The notes under the pieces were generated by a model, which worked only from the letters and a program-made list of their open reading frames with translations, did no database searches and was not told the origin of the DNA. From Pseudobacteriovorax antillogorgiicola (GTDB lineage: Bacteria > Bdellovibrionota_B > Oligoflexia > Oligoflexales > CAIYRB01): a stretch of DNA of 41,616 bases. Made by a program: the position numbers and the translations under genes. Below, piece after piece: positions 9,248 to 17,956 of the stretch; the first letter of the stretch is position 1; every line of letters begins with the position of its first letter. The stretch lies in NCBI GenBank assembly GCA_945862295.1, contig CAMAXT010000014.1, positions 1 through 41,616 of the forward strand. Reading direction: 5' to 3'.

Positions 9248-11578
9248 TTGCAAAAGCTGATTGTGTCTATAATCATTGTGGTTTGCGGTGTTGTAATTTT
9301 CTTTCGTACACCTTCTTCAGATTTCATCTGGAATGACAAAGCTGAGCTTGCTGACATTGGTTCAAGTTCTTTCAGCAAAGAAATAGCGTCGCATTGGCAA
9401 CCCAAACAAACCGAAGTTTATAAGCCACTACCTAAAACCATTTGGTCACTAACGAGTTTATTTGGAACAACTACCGGCGAAGTATCACCGAAGGTATTAC
9501 ACCGTCTAAATGTCGTGTTTCATATTGGCACAGCTATATTTGTTTTTCTAATTCTCGCGTTAGTGCTTGAGAACGTAGGTGCTGGCCTTATTGGTGGATT
9601 ACTTTTCCTAGCGCATCCGCTGCAAACAGAAGTGGTTTCCTACGTCACTGCGTTCAACTACGTGTTAGCCGGTTTCTTCTCATTTCTAGCAATTTTCTTA
9701 TATCTTAGCCAATCTTCCAGCCGCGAAAACTGGTCGAGTCGCCCATCGAACAAAAGACTTTATTTTGCGTCTCTAGCCTACCTTTTAGCAATTTTTTCAT
9801 CACCTCTAGCGATCGTTACGCCGGTGTTCGCATACCTTTTGGAAAAGAGCTTACCGAAAAAATCTTCATTGATGTCGTCCAAGTCATCCGGCGCGCTTTT
9901 GATGACCTGGTCATTCTGTGCTCTTCCAATTATCTATTTTGCCATTAGAAGCCAAGACACCCATGCTCTAGCCAACGAGCTACCATTTTGGTCCAAACCA
10001 GTCGTTGCCCTAGATTCTGTGAGTTTCTATCTTTCAAAAATATTCGTTCCGATTCTTATTGGTCCAGACTACGGTCGCTCACCATCCCTCGTGATTAGCA
10101 AGTGGTGGGGTTTTGTTACTTGGACGTTTCCTGTGCTCCTTCTTATGGCAATCTCCTATTGGAAGGGTAAAGCTAAGAATTGGTATGGAACAGCGTTTGT
10201 TTTGTTTGTAATCGGCCTGATTCCGACTCTCGGTCTGCTATTTTTCGAAGACCAAGCAGTCTCTACTGTCGCAAATAGATATTCATACTTGGCATTATTC
10301 GGCGCCGCATTCGCTGCAGCCTACACTGTCTCATCACCGGGGCGTGCTTGGCTTCCTGTCCTAGTTGTCGGCTTTGTTATCGGCTGTGGATGGGTAACAT
10401 TTAACAACACTATACATTGGAAAGATAATGGCAGCCTGTGGAGTCACGGCCTTAGCGTCAATCCCCTAAGCCCCATTGCACACCGAAATATTGGCAATGA
10501 CTTCAAAGAAAAAGGTGACTGGCAAAAAGCAGCTCAACATTTCAATAAGGTGCTAGAGGTTAACACTCTCGACGCTGACATCTATTATTACTTGGGAGAA
10601 GTCGAGCGCGAGCACGGCGACGTAGTGAAAGCTGTTGAACATCTAGAGAAAGCACTAAAACTCCAACCAGAATTCGCTGATGCTCATCTAGGCTTAGGGC
10701 GTGCGTATTTAGCTCAGAAAAATTACGATGGTGCACTCAATCATTTCCTGAAAGCGGTTGAAATAAAGCCGGTAAATCCACTCGCGCAAACCAATCTCGG
10801 TATGCTTTATGTGCGGAAAAAAGCCTATAAAGAAGCCATTCCTTACCTAGAGAAATCGATCGCACTCGCAGCAGCGGATGCCAATGGCGCTGAAACACTC
10901 ACTCATACCCACGCTCTGTTGGGCCTAGCACTTTATCACACTGGTGACAAAGAGAACGCCCAGTCACATCTTGAAGCAGCTATAAAAGATGAAAGACAAA
11001 ACGATGACGCCAGTCTCATCTTGGCCGAAATCTACTTCTCGCAAAATAAATTTGCAGAAGCACGCAAACAGTACGAAAAAGTTGTTAAAGACACTGGCAG
11101 TGATATTACGGTCTACACAAACCTTGGCATCATCGTCAACGAAGTCAAAGAGTATGACAAAGCGGCTGATTATCTTGGAAAAGCACTGGTTATAAATGAC
11201 AAGGATGCCAATCTTCACAACCTCTACGGAATCGCAATGTTTAGGCTGCGAAGATTCTCAGAAGCAACGGCGAGTTTTGAAACAGCACTGAAGCTAAACC
11301 CTGACCTTGCTGATCCGCAATACTTTATGGGCGATATGGCGCGCTGGCAGGGTAAAGAGCCAGAAGCGATTGCTTTCTACTACAAAGCATTGAAACTCGA
11401 TCCCAACCATCAAGATGCTCATTATCGACTCGGTAACCACTTTATGAAGAAAGAAAGGTTCTCTGAAGCGATCTTTCACTTTCAGACAGCTTTGAAAGCA
11501 AATCCTGAAGATCCGAGAATGCAATATAATTTGCGCCAAGCAAAAAAAGCCGCAGAAAGCGGCTCGGCATCGATGTAA
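9248..11578 (+). CDS. TMTC-like membrane protein with C-terminal TPR array
   Basis: This encodes 776 residues with two parts. Residues 1 to about 400 hold roughly ten hydrophobic segments. The architecture resembles TMTC-type O-mannosyltransferases of the GT-C fold: a first loop with FIWNDK, where an acidic motif is expected, and AHPLQTEVVSYV, close to the HPxxTE motif of that group. From about residue 405 to the end, eight or nine tetratricopeptide repeats follow. Protein glycosylation is a family-based guess. The first loop has ND rather than DD. The start is TTG with GGAG 7 nt upstream. The last codons double as the terminator of the convergent gene. Confidence 0.85.
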   Translation: MQKLIVSIIIVVCGVVIFFRTPSSDFIWNDKAELADIGSSSFSKEIASHWQPKQTEVYKPLPKTIWSLTSLFGTTTGEVSPKVLHRLNVVFHIGTAIFVFLILALVLENVGAGLIGGLLFLAHPLQTEVVSYVTAFNYVLAGFFSFLAIFLYLSQSSSRENWSSRPSNKRLYFASLAYLLAIFSSPLAIVTPVFAYLLEKSLPKKSSLMSSKSSGALLMTWSFCALPIIYFAIRSQDTHALANELPFWSKPVVALDSVSFYLSKIFVPILIGPDYGRSPSLVISKWWGFVTWTFPVLLLMAISYWKGKAKNWYGTAFVLFVIGLIPTLGLLFFEDQAVSTVANRYSYLALFGAAFAAAYTVSSPGRAWLPVLVVGFVIGCGWVTFNNTIHWKDNGSLWSHGLSVNPLSPIAHRNIGNDFKEKGDWQKAAQHFNKVLEVNTLDADIYYYLGEVEREHGDVVKAVEHLEKALKLQPEFADAHLGLGRAYLAQKNYDGALNHFLKAVEIKPVNPLAQTNLGMLYVRKKAYKEAIPYLEKSIALAAADANGAETLTHTHALLGLALYHTGDKENAQSHLEAAIKDERQNDDASLILAEIYFSQNKFAEARKQYEKVVKDTGSDITVYTNLGIIVNEVKEYDKAADYLGKALVINDKDANLHNLYGIAMFRLRRFSEATASFETALKLNPDLADPQYFMGDMARWQGKEPEAIAFYYKALKLDPNHQDAHYRLGNHFMKKERFSEAIFHFQTALKANPEDPRMQYNLRQAKKAAESGSASM
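11542..11564 (-). terminator. Terminator of the LOG-family gene, inside the TPR gene's 3' end
   Basis: Read on the minus strand, GCCGC-TTTCT-GCGGC is a 5-bp GC stem (6 bp with the flanking A-T pair) followed by seven T. It lies about 32 nt past the stop at 11596 and within the last codons of the opposing TPR gene. Confidence 0.75.
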
Positions 11579-11595
11579 GGCGAAGAGTAGAAGGC

Positions 11596-12177
11596 TTAGG
11601 CGTCTACTCGACCGATCCATTTTTGTGTCGGTGGCGGCTGCCAATCTTTTATTTTTTGCAACAAGCGTACAGGATCGCTGTCAGAGAGAACTAACTGGCT
11701 TGATTCTCTGCTGACAAACTCTTCTTTTACCATGTGATCAATAAATCGTAGGAAAGGATCGAAGAATCCTGAAACATTAAGCAGCGCGCATGGTTTTTGA
11801 TGTAGGCCAAGTTGGGACCAAGTCAGAACTTCAACAAATTCTTCAATTGTCCCAAAGCCACCAGGCATTGCAATAAACGCATCAGATAGTTCAGCCATCA
11901 CAGCTTTACGTTCGTGCATGGAACCAACGACTCGTAGGTCTGTCAGCTTGGGATGGGCGATTTCTTTTGCTACGAGAGCTTTGGGAATAACACCGATGAC
12001 ATAGCCATCACGCCTAAGTACTTCATTAGCTATCGTTTCCATTAAGCCGACGTTCGCACCACCGTAAACGAGTCCAAGGCCTTGATCGACTAAAGCAGAT
12101 CCCAATCGCCGCGACAAAACAGAATACTCAGCTCGGTTACCTTTACCAGACCCGCAAAATACACAGATTCTATGCAC
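11596..12177 (-). CDS. LOG-family nucleoside monophosphate phosphoribohydrolase
   Basis: The product has 193 residues and belongs to the LOG/TIGR00730 family, often mis-annotated as lysine decarboxylase. Characterised members cleave the base from cytokinin ribotides or AMP-like nucleotides. The key motif PGGFGTIEEF is present, together with the N-terminal CVFCGSG and YGGANVGLM nucleotide-binding turns. The start is GTG with GAGGAG 7 nt upstream. It lies 40 nt downstream of the papain-like lipoprotein gene and is probably cotranscribed with it. Its substrate in this organism is unknown. Confidence 0.92.
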   Translation of the reverse strand: MHRICVFCGSGKGNRAEYSVLSRRLGSALVDQGLGLVYGGANVGLMETIANEVLRRDGYVIGVIPKALVAKEIAHPKLTDLRVVGSMHERKAVMAELSDAFIAMPGGFGTIEEFVEVLTWSQLGLHQKPCALLNVSGFFDPFLRFIDHMVKEEFVSRESSQLVLSDSDPVRLLQKIKDWQPPPTQKWIGRVDA

Positions 12178-12217
12178 AGAATCGCTCCTCTGCTTTCTTT
12201 ACCTTTTGTTTCATTCT

Positions 12218-13423
12218 TTATTTTACATCGTCTGCTACAGTTTTTGGTACCAGGATTCGAAGAGTAACACCGTTTTTTAAACTCGCGAGCAGATACTCTT
12301 GGTCGATAAGAAAATGACCATCGCTTGGAATCGGCCAAGCACTGCCAGCAAGATCATCAATACCAAATTGGTTTCGTATTTTAATATATTCAAGCTCTGA
12401 TCCAGCTTTGCTAACTTCCCGCGCAAGTTGAGCTTCACTTTCAAACGAGCCTTCTTTGCTTCCTTTATTGACAAAATCAACAATGAGTGACGAATGATAT
12501 GCTTGGGGAAAACTGGCCTGGTTAATACTGCAAGAATCTACTGATTTGAATTTCTTGACAGCCGGGATATTAGTAACAAATGTTTTACCGGTAAAAATGG
12601 AATGCCCCGTTATATCACTAACCAAACGACGGTCAACTCCGAGATCAAACGGAACCGCGTAGCCACTTGCCAATGTTTTTTTAACCAGCGAAATCATTTT
12701 TCCGAACTCACCTGGGCTACTAAAATTCATAAGTTTATACGGGTTTGTCACATCGGTAAGGTGTTTAGAAAAAAATTCCTTAGCTTCCCATTTTTTTCCA
12801 AGAAAATCGAACGAGGAAGGTGGGACACTGTTAAAAGCTGAACGTGATGATTTAGTAGCATCTGGTCTTAATATAATTTTTTGCTGGATATCTTCGACTG
12901 AAATTAGCGCAGGCTTCTTTTCGCTTAACAACAGTTTCACTCGTTCGAGAATGCCCTGAAAGGTCTCTGTCTGTTGCGTCATGGAAATAAATTTAATGGG
13001 ATAAGCTTCTTCGGTAACCACACCGTACTTTGCACCAAGCTCGAACCCATTGAGACTTTCACTCGAACCAAATGTTTGAGACTGGAGCCCGTAAAAACCC
13101 AAACAGGTTACTGCATCGATTGCATCAACAGATGCGGCATTGGTTTTGAAGATCCGAGATAGATTTTCTCTGATCCGGTAAAATCCTAGAGCTTCTTCGC
13201 TCAAATTAACTTGCTCGCCTGTTCTTTTTTTATGTTCAGCCTGTAAAAAATCTGTTGCGCCGTAGGCCCAACGAAACCCTGTTTCCTTCACCTGTTTTTC
13301 AGTAGCTACTGGTACGTCGACGCTTTCTATTTTGCTGCGATCATGCTGGGCTTTACAAGCGGCCAAAATACCAATGGTCGCAGATGCGAGTACAAGTGCG
13401 TGAAAATAAGGCACCGAATGCAT
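12218..13423 (-). CDS. Papain-like (C1) lipoprotein, catalytic Cys replaced by Arg
   Basis: This encodes 401 residues. ATG at 13423 is chosen because AGGAG lies 5 nt upstream. The longer frame from 13474 has no such support. Signal peptide with lipobox ILAAC gives lipid Cys23. The mature domain follows the papain/C1 pattern. Around residue 51, GFRWAYGATDFLQ aligns with GSCWAFS of active enzymes, so the nucleophile position holds Arg51. The general base His310 (AYHSSLIVDF) and the Asn351 segment (IRNQFG, matching KNSWG) seem kept. The downstream GHFLI matches the usual GYF. It is therefore probably a pseudoprotease with a binding or scaffold role. Alignment was by eye. Confidence 0.75.
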   Translation of the reverse strand: MHSVPYFHALVLASATIGILAACKAQHDRSKIESVDVPVATEKQVKETGFRWAYGATDFLQAEHKKRTGEQVNLSEEALGFYRIRENLSRIFKTNAASVDAIDAVTCLGFYGLQSQTFGSSESLNGFELGAKYGVVTEEAYPIKFISMTQQTETFQGILERVKLLLSEKKPALISVEDIQQKIILRPDATKSSRSAFNSVPPSSFDFLGKKWEAKEFFSKHLTDVTNPYKLMNFSSPGEFGKMISLVKKTLASGYAVPFDLGVDRRLVSDITGHSIFTGKTFVTNIPAVKKFKSVDSCSINQASFPQAYHSSLIVDFVNKGSKEGSFESEAQLAREVSKAGSELEYIKIRNQFGIDDLAGSAWPIPSDGHFLIDQEYLLASLKNGVTLRILVPKTVADDVK

Positions 13424-13524
13424 GAGAACTCCTGAAAAATGACTTGTGCAGATTATACCGAAGCTGGAAGACACTCGCTCTGATTTTACTTTTTTTACTC
13501 GGCTTTTAGTCGATCAAAAGCAGG

Positions 13525-13530
13525 ATTATA
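13525..13530 (-). promoter_or_regulatory. -10 candidate for the papain-like lipoprotein operon
   Basis: On the minus strand a perfect TATAAT lies about 100 nt upstream of the ATG. A TTTAAA sits 17 bp before it as a weak -35. A second perfect TATAAT at 13452-13457 has no recognisable -35. Confidence 0.4.
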
Positions 13531-13550
13531 AAAGTGCCAAAATTAAATTT

Positions 13551-13578
13551 AAAAAAACAAAAGCCGTTGAAAAACGGC
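13551..13578 (-). terminator. Intrinsic terminator on the minus strand
   Basis: Minus-strand stem GCCGTT-TTTC-AACGGC (13578-13563) is followed by TTTTGTTTTTTT. No annotated minus-strand gene ends here, so it implies an unannotated transcript or attenuation before the lipoprotein gene. Confidence 0.65.
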
Positions 13579-13774
13579 ATATCTTGCTATTAAAGGATGT
13601 TTCTTCAAAACCAGCGGGGGTTTACATTCCAGCTGCTATATAAACACCAACCAACTAATGGTGGTACACGGGATTATCGACATTCTTGCGCTGGCTCTTC
13701 GTAAACGAACCGAAGTGACGCTCAACGCGCTATTCACCCGAAAATTCGCCATAACGGCATTCGGCTGCACCGCG
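13551..13774 (-). ncRNA. Possible small RNA or separate leader transcript (about 220 nt)
   Basis: On the minus strand a promoter-like TTGACA (13810-13805), 18-bp spacer and GATAAA (13786-13781) is followed about 200 nt later by a good intrinsic terminator at 13551-13578. No convincing ORF lies between. Two distant segments, CCAGCG (13611-13616) and CGCTGG (13690-13695), can pair, which fits a structured RNA. It does not match an RNA family I can name. It could also be an attenuated leader of the lipoprotein operon that starts at 13423. Confidence 0.3.
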
Positions 13775-13780
13775 ATAAAC

Positions 13781-13810
13781 TTTATCATGGGGCCTGCTGT
13801 TTAGTGTCAA
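13781..13810 (-). promoter_or_regulatory. Minus-strand promoter candidate
   Basis: A perfect -35 TTGACA and a 4/6 -10 GATAAA lie 18 bp apart, reading leftward toward the terminator at 13551-13578. Confidence 0.4.
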
Positions 13811-13974
13811 TTCTCACATACGAGTGATTTGAGACATCGCGAGCCTAAGAAATTTCTAATTATTTCAGTTACTTTAGTGAAAGGCCTGCCTGGTCCAGAA
13901 ATTGAACACCTTACAGTCAGCAAAAGAAATAAATTCGACCGAAGGCCAGCTAATTTTTCATAAAGGGACTCTAT

Positions 13975-14361
13975 ATGAGGAGATGGATGACTCAAACAGT
14001 TTTACTTGCAGCCGCACTGCTAAATGCGTCCCCGACGTTTGCCGAAACAAAAATACCAAACACAACTCAAATGTTAATGAAGCAAAAGCTAGTTGCAGCG
14101 CACGGTCTCCTTGAGGGCATTGTACGCAATGATTTTGACGCACTGAAAGAGAACGCTGACTTGCTAAAAAGCATCAGTAAAGCTTCGACATGGCACAAGT
14201 CTGATTCGGAAATTTTTATGAGTTATGCGCGCAGTTTCCAAAATGCTGCCGATTTTCTGGTAACAAATGCACTAGCAAAAAACCAAGAAGGTGTCGCTCT
14301 TGGGTATGTTCGAGTCACTCTAGAATGTATGCAGTGCCACAATCATGTTCGCGATCTTTAA
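13975..14361 (+). CDS. Periplasmic mono-haem c-type cytochrome, cytochrome c'-like
   Basis: This encodes 128 residues with a signal peptide ending near residue 23 (PTFA/E). A single haem-binding CMQCH motif lies at C118-C121-H122, very near the C-terminus. Haem at the end of a helical domain is the arrangement of cytochrome c'. ATG at 13975 keeps the Arg-rich start (MRRW) of the signal peptide. ATG at 13987 has a nearer AGGAG but would remove these charges. The role could be electron transfer or small-ligand binding and cannot be told apart here. It is a single gene; no cytochrome maturation genes are in view. Confidence 0.8.
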   Translation: MRRWMTQTVLLAAALLNASPTFAETKIPNTTQMLMKQKLVAAHGLLEGIVRNDFDALKENADLLKSISKASTWHKSDSEIFMSYARSFQNAADFLVTNALAKNQEGVALGYVRVTLECMQCHNHVRDL

Positions 14362-14403
14362 AATAGAAAATAAAGAGGCTTTGAAGATTCGCAACAAAGC
14401 CTC
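14361..14403 (-). terminator. Terminator of the macro-domain gene
   Basis: Minus-strand 9-bp stem GAGGCTTTG/CAAAGCCTC (14403-14395 with 14383-14375) and an 11-nt loop are followed by a T-rich tract that reaches the stop codon of the convergent cytochrome gene. Confidence 0.75.
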
Positions 14404-14411
14404 CGATGGAT

Positions 14412-14897
14412 TTAGTCCTCTATGGCTTTAACTTTTGGTCGATAAGTCTGGTAAACATAGACGCGCATGTCACTATTTTGAAAGTACTTGTCGACCAAAG
14501 GTTTTACATCGTCCCAGTCAAGTCCCCCTACGCCGGTTGCTAAGCGAGTCATTGCAAGTGTAGTGAATTTTTCTTTGTCACAAAGTTTTCTAAGTTCCCC
14601 TAGTGCTTTGTTTAGCGCTGGTAATGATGCTTTTCCAGGATGTGAGTTATGGCCTTCAGCAGGTTCCTGTACCATAAGACTATAGACCGTTGATGAGCCA
14701 GCTCCTTTCCAGCCCCAAACCTCTCCCGCTTTCGGGTGTTCTTGACGGCAAAAGTGGCGGAAATCTTTGTACAGTGCTGGCCAACTTTCTTTTAGAGAAT
14801 GAGCAAACCCAGTTTTAAACTCGTCGTTTGGTGCAACAACATGTGCAACTGCATTTGCGCCAGATAAAGTTATATCTCCTGCTACTTCAATTATCAT
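14412..14897 (-). CDS. Macro-domain protein (ADP-ribose binding/hydrolysis)
   Basis: This encodes 161 residues, essentially one macro domain. The start MIIEVAGDITLSGANAVAHVV and the late segment LATGVGGLDWDDVKPLV match the ALC1/TARG1-like branch, whose members bind ADP-ribose and in some cases remove it from acidic residues. SD GGGGT lies 4 nt before the ATG. It is monocistronic with its own terminator. Neighbours give no clue to a partner ADP-ribosyltransferase, and no toxin gene is adjacent. Hydrolase activity is inferred only from similarity. Confidence 0.88.
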   Translation of the reverse strand: MIIEVAGDITLSGANAVAHVVAPNDEFKTGFAHSLKESWPALYKDFRHFCRQEHPKAGEVWGWKGAGSSTVYSLMVQEPAEGHNSHPGKASLPALNKALGELRKLCDKEKFTTLAMTRLATGVGGLDWDDVKPLVDKYFQNSDMRVYVYQTYRPKVKAIED

Positions 14898-15317
14898 GTC
14901 TACCCCGTAATAGTGATGATTCTTACCTTCGTCGTTTAGGCTGAATCCCTAAGCGAATGCAGTGCCAACTTTCAATAGTCTGCAAAATTGATGTGTTAAA
15001 AGAATCATTGGCAGTAGCTGTGGGAAAAGCCTCGAATATTGCGTGCAACATTTGCGTCTGTTTGACCACAATATGCGCCAATTGTATCGGTCAATGATTG
15101 ATAACCTATTTGACTGCCAGGGGACAGAGGACGATTACCTTTTGAGATACCATCGGACGACACACATAGAAATCCGTAAATGCCATTACCTCATATACGG
15201 TGGCTATAAACTATCTGTTATGGTGTTTTTCGCAATTCCCTTTTTTAGGGTTGTCATGCATTCAATGAACGATGATATGTAATGACGAACCAAGACACTA
15301 ATGAATCAACAATAACT
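14898..15317. other. 420-bp gap without a supportable gene
   Basis: No frame has both an SD and a plausible protein. A 79-codon plus-strand frame starting with GTG at 15043 has no recognisable family or SD. The left part must hold the promoter of the macro-domain gene, but I see no clear -35/-10 pair. No strong terminator for the CoA-transferase ending at 15318 is visible. Confidence 0.5.
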
Positions 15318-16604
15318 CTACAAATAGTTAACCGAACGCGCTTGCAACGAAAGTTCCTCTCGAAAAGAAGGGTGCGCGATTTTGATCAGTTCCTTTACAC
15401 GCTGAGCCACAGAACATCCTTTCAACTCTGCAATACCATACTCGGTTACTACTGTGTCGACATCGTTTCGTGAAATGCTGACTTTCGCGCCGGGCGTAAG
15501 TTCGAACACTATCTTAGACTTACCGGTTTTTGTTACCGACTTTATCGCGATGATACCGCGCCCGCCCGCAGATCTTTGAGCACCAATGTGGGTTTCAGAC
15601 GCACCTCCGACACCGCTAAGCTCTCGGTGCCCCACTGATTCAGAGCAGATTTGGCCGGTAAGATCCAGTTCTACAGCTGTATTGATGCTAGTCATTTTAT
15701 AGTTGCGACCAATACGGTATGGGTCGTTGACGACGGAAGCGGGCTGAAGTTCGATCAGCGGATTATTATCAATAAAATTATAGAGCTCTTTTGAACCGTA
15801 TACGAAAGCACCGACGATTTTTCCTGGCCAGATCGTTTTATACCTACCAGAAATCACCCCTCGCCGATAAAGGTCCATCATTGCGTCATTGATCATTTCG
15901 GTGTGAATGCCGAGGTCCTTCATACCAGAAAGCGCATCGGCAAGCGCGTTTGGAATACCGCCAATGCCAAATTGAACAGTGGCGTGGAGAGGAACTAGGC
16001 TGGCAACTAATCTAGCTATTGTTCTGTCGTCTGGGTCAGCTTCAGATACTTCAAGCGTAGGAAGTGGATGATTAGTTTCTATCAAATGATCTACCCAAGA
16101 AAGCGGCACGTGTGTTGATCCATAGGTCATGGGCATTTGCGGATTGACTTCTAAAATCACTTTTTTTGCCCGTCGTAAAACTTCTGGCTCATAACATGCG
16201 CCTGGTCCTAGACTAACAAATCCGCGAGCATCTGGCGGCGTGCAGCTCCCCCAAAAGATATCGACTTCTCCACGAAGGAAGATATTTTCTGCCCACTGTG
16301 ACAAATGCTGCGGCACATAATAAACCATATCGTTGCCGTGAAAATTACGCACGGCTGACGTCAAGAACATAACTTCTAATGCTATGCGTCCTTTGAGAGA
16401 TTGGTCAGTAAAACAGGGATACTGTTTGCTTGGATTGGCGCAATGAACCGTTACATTTGTCAAATCTTGGCAGCGCTCTTGAATGTTTGACAGAAATTCC
16501 TGTGGTTCAGCACCCGCCATACTTATGACAATCCGCGAATCTGTGCGGACAAAGTTCAAGGCATCTTGAATAGAAATTAGTTTTTCTCCGCTGGCGTTGC
16601 TCAT
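15318..16604 (-). CDS. Acetyl-CoA hydrolase/4-hydroxybutyrate CoA-transferase family
   Basis: This encodes 428 residues. The family moves CoA between acyl-CoA and acetate or similar acids through a glutamyl-CoA intermediate. Matching features are the N-terminal SIQDALNFVR...RIVISMAGAEP, the Gly-rich FGIGGIPNALADAL, and ELDLTGQICSESVG, where the catalytic Glu is expected. GGASETHIGAQRSAGGRGI and VVTEYGIAELKG are typical C-terminal blocks. AGGA lies 7 nt before the ATG. Substrate cannot be set from sequence: 4-hydroxybutyrate, butyrate or propionate are possible. It is divergent from the stress-protein gene. Confidence 0.9.
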   Translation of the reverse strand: MSNASGEKLISIQDALNFVRTDSRIVISMAGAEPQEFLSNIQERCQDLTNVTVHCANPSKQYPCFTDQSLKGRIALEVMFLTSAVRNFHGNDMVYYVPQHLSQWAENIFLRGEVDIFWGSCTPPDARGFVSLGPGACYEPEVLRRAKKVILEVNPQMPMTYGSTHVPLSWVDHLIETNHPLPTLEVSEADPDDRTIARLVASLVPLHATVQFGIGGIPNALADALSGMKDLGIHTEMINDAMMDLYRRGVISGRYKTIWPGKIVGAFVYGSKELYNFIDNNPLIELQPASVVNDPYRIGRNYKMTSINTAVELDLTGQICSESVGHRELSGVGGASETHIGAQRSAGGRGIIAIKSVTKTGKSKIVFELTPGAKVSISRNDVDTVVTEYGIAELKGCSVAQRVKELIKIAHPSFREELSLQARSVNYL

Positions 16605-16900
16605 TATCGGTTCCTATGCTTGTTTCTCAATTTTTATTCAATATTCGAATGCAGGAAGACAAGAATACCACTGGTCTCCCTCGTCAAGAAGATAAACGAC
16701 AACTGGTAAACGAGCGTCAATGTAAACAAGATTTTTCAAATTCGATTTTTTCAGATACCCAGGACCCATTGACGACGTTAACGCACTTTTTTCACAGTTT
16801 CTGCGCCATATACCACTGCTTTTGCTTTAAACAGGCGCAAAATGCGCGGCATGGAATCTGCAAAGAGGTGTCTGAAATCGCAACTATTGGAGTTTAAAAA
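16605..16900. other. Divergent intergenic region
   Basis: This AT-rich gap lies between the divergent CoA-transferase and universal stress genes and must hold both promoters. I see no decisive -35/-10 pair. A small palindrome GCGCAAAATGCGC lies around 16830-16845. A 93-codon plus-strand frame here lacks an SD and is not accepted. Confidence 0.4.
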
Positions 16901-17881
16901 ATGCCCAAAGCCTACAAAGGCCCCCACTCATTGGTCCTAGCATCTGTAAAACCTGGTGAGTTCGGCCACCCGTCATTGAATGCGGCAGCATCTCTCTGTA
17001 AACGTACCGGCATGCGACTTCGTCTTGTCGCAGCAATCGAGCCAGCCGAGGTAAATAATCTGCATCTCCAGCCAAGCGACATGTATGACTTTACGGCGAT
17101 GATCCGTTCGGAAAGCGCAGAACTAAAGGCACAAGTTGAAGACGAACTACAGCGTTTCGCAAACACTCTCGAGCTGGATATAAAAGTCGAGACCTCAGTC
17201 GTGATTGGAACACCTGCACAGGTGATCTTATCTGAGGCGGTGGTAAGTGGAGCCTCATTGATAGTCACTGGTGCGGCTAAAGGGAGTCTCCGCTTTATTC
17301 CCAAGGGTCTCTCAACGGCTTTGACTCTGATGTCAGAATCGCCGATACCCGTACTTGTAATTAATGACAATCGCCAACTTAATTTGAATAGGAAAGCACT
17401 TGATATACTAGTAGCTGACGATCTATCGGAAAGTTGCGAGCGCGCTGTATTAGTGGGATTTGATCTTGCGATAGCGCTAGGCGAGACGGATGTTCATCAT
17501 ATCTACGTTAACTCACTTACGATGGAAAACTTTGCGCATAACGTTCAAAAATTGCGCGAGCTTCGCAAAGAGGATGTTGGAGCACACATTAGTCCCACAG
17601 AACTTTGGGAAGAGACTCACCGCAGCCTCCATACAAGAATTCGATTGAGGGCTCCAGGTAGAACGCAATTTCTTGAAACTGCAGGCGGACACTATTGGCC
17701 GGAAATCCGTGATGGCGGTATTAAACTCGGACTAGAAAAGGCAATAGACATAGCTACGCCCGATGTTATCGTCTTTGGTCGCCATCAAACTATTCATCGC
17801 CGGCCGTTTTCCATCGGAAGAGTGCCATTTCATTTCATGCTATCTATGGACTACTCAATCCTCGTCGTCCCACCGACGTAA
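16901..17881 (+). CDS. Tandem universal stress protein (UspA)
   Basis: This encodes 326 residues with two Usp domains (about 8-155 and 165-326). The first ends in DLIVTGAAKG-like and IPVLVIND segments. The second ends in VIVFGRHQ and YSILVVPP, the usual final strand. The nucleotide-binding pattern G-x2-G-x9-G-(S/T) is only approximate in the first domain (GAAKGSLRFIPKGLS). Tandem Usp proteins are cytoplasmic stress factors with poorly defined roles. TTGGAG lies about 8 nt before the ATG. The gene appears to be alone on its strand. Confidence 0.88.
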   Translation: MPKAYKGPHSLVLASVKPGEFGHPSLNAAASLCKRTGMRLRLVAAIEPAEVNNLHLQPSDMYDFTAMIRSESAELKAQVEDELQRFANTLELDIKVETSVVIGTPAQVILSEAVVSGASLIVTGAAKGSLRFIPKGLSTALTLMSESPIPVLVINDNRQLNLNRKALDILVADDLSESCERAVLVGFDLAIALGETDVHHIYVNSLTMENFAHNVQKLRELRKEDVGAHISPTELWEETHRSLHTRIRLRAPGRTQFLETAGGHYWPEIRDGGIKLGLEKAIDIATPDVIVFGRHQTIHRRPFSIGRVPFHFMLSMDYSILVVPPT

Positions 17882-17956
17882 GAGGTTATGAAAATCAATG
17901 CTTATAAGGACGGATTTGTTCTCGCTCGAAACTTTTGAGCCAGTTCCAAAGGTCAG

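Noticed and set aside
13658-13804. 48-codon ATG frame in the gap before the cytochrome gene
   Set aside because: No SD and no recognisable protein; the minus-strand promoter/terminator pair explains the region better.
15043-15282. 79-codon GTG-started frame
   Set aside because: No SD, no family resemblance, and no terminator or neighbour support.
16616-16897. 93-codon plus-strand frame between the CoA-transferase and stress protein genes
   Set aside because: No SD, odd Cys/His/Phe-rich composition, and it fills the divergent promoter region.
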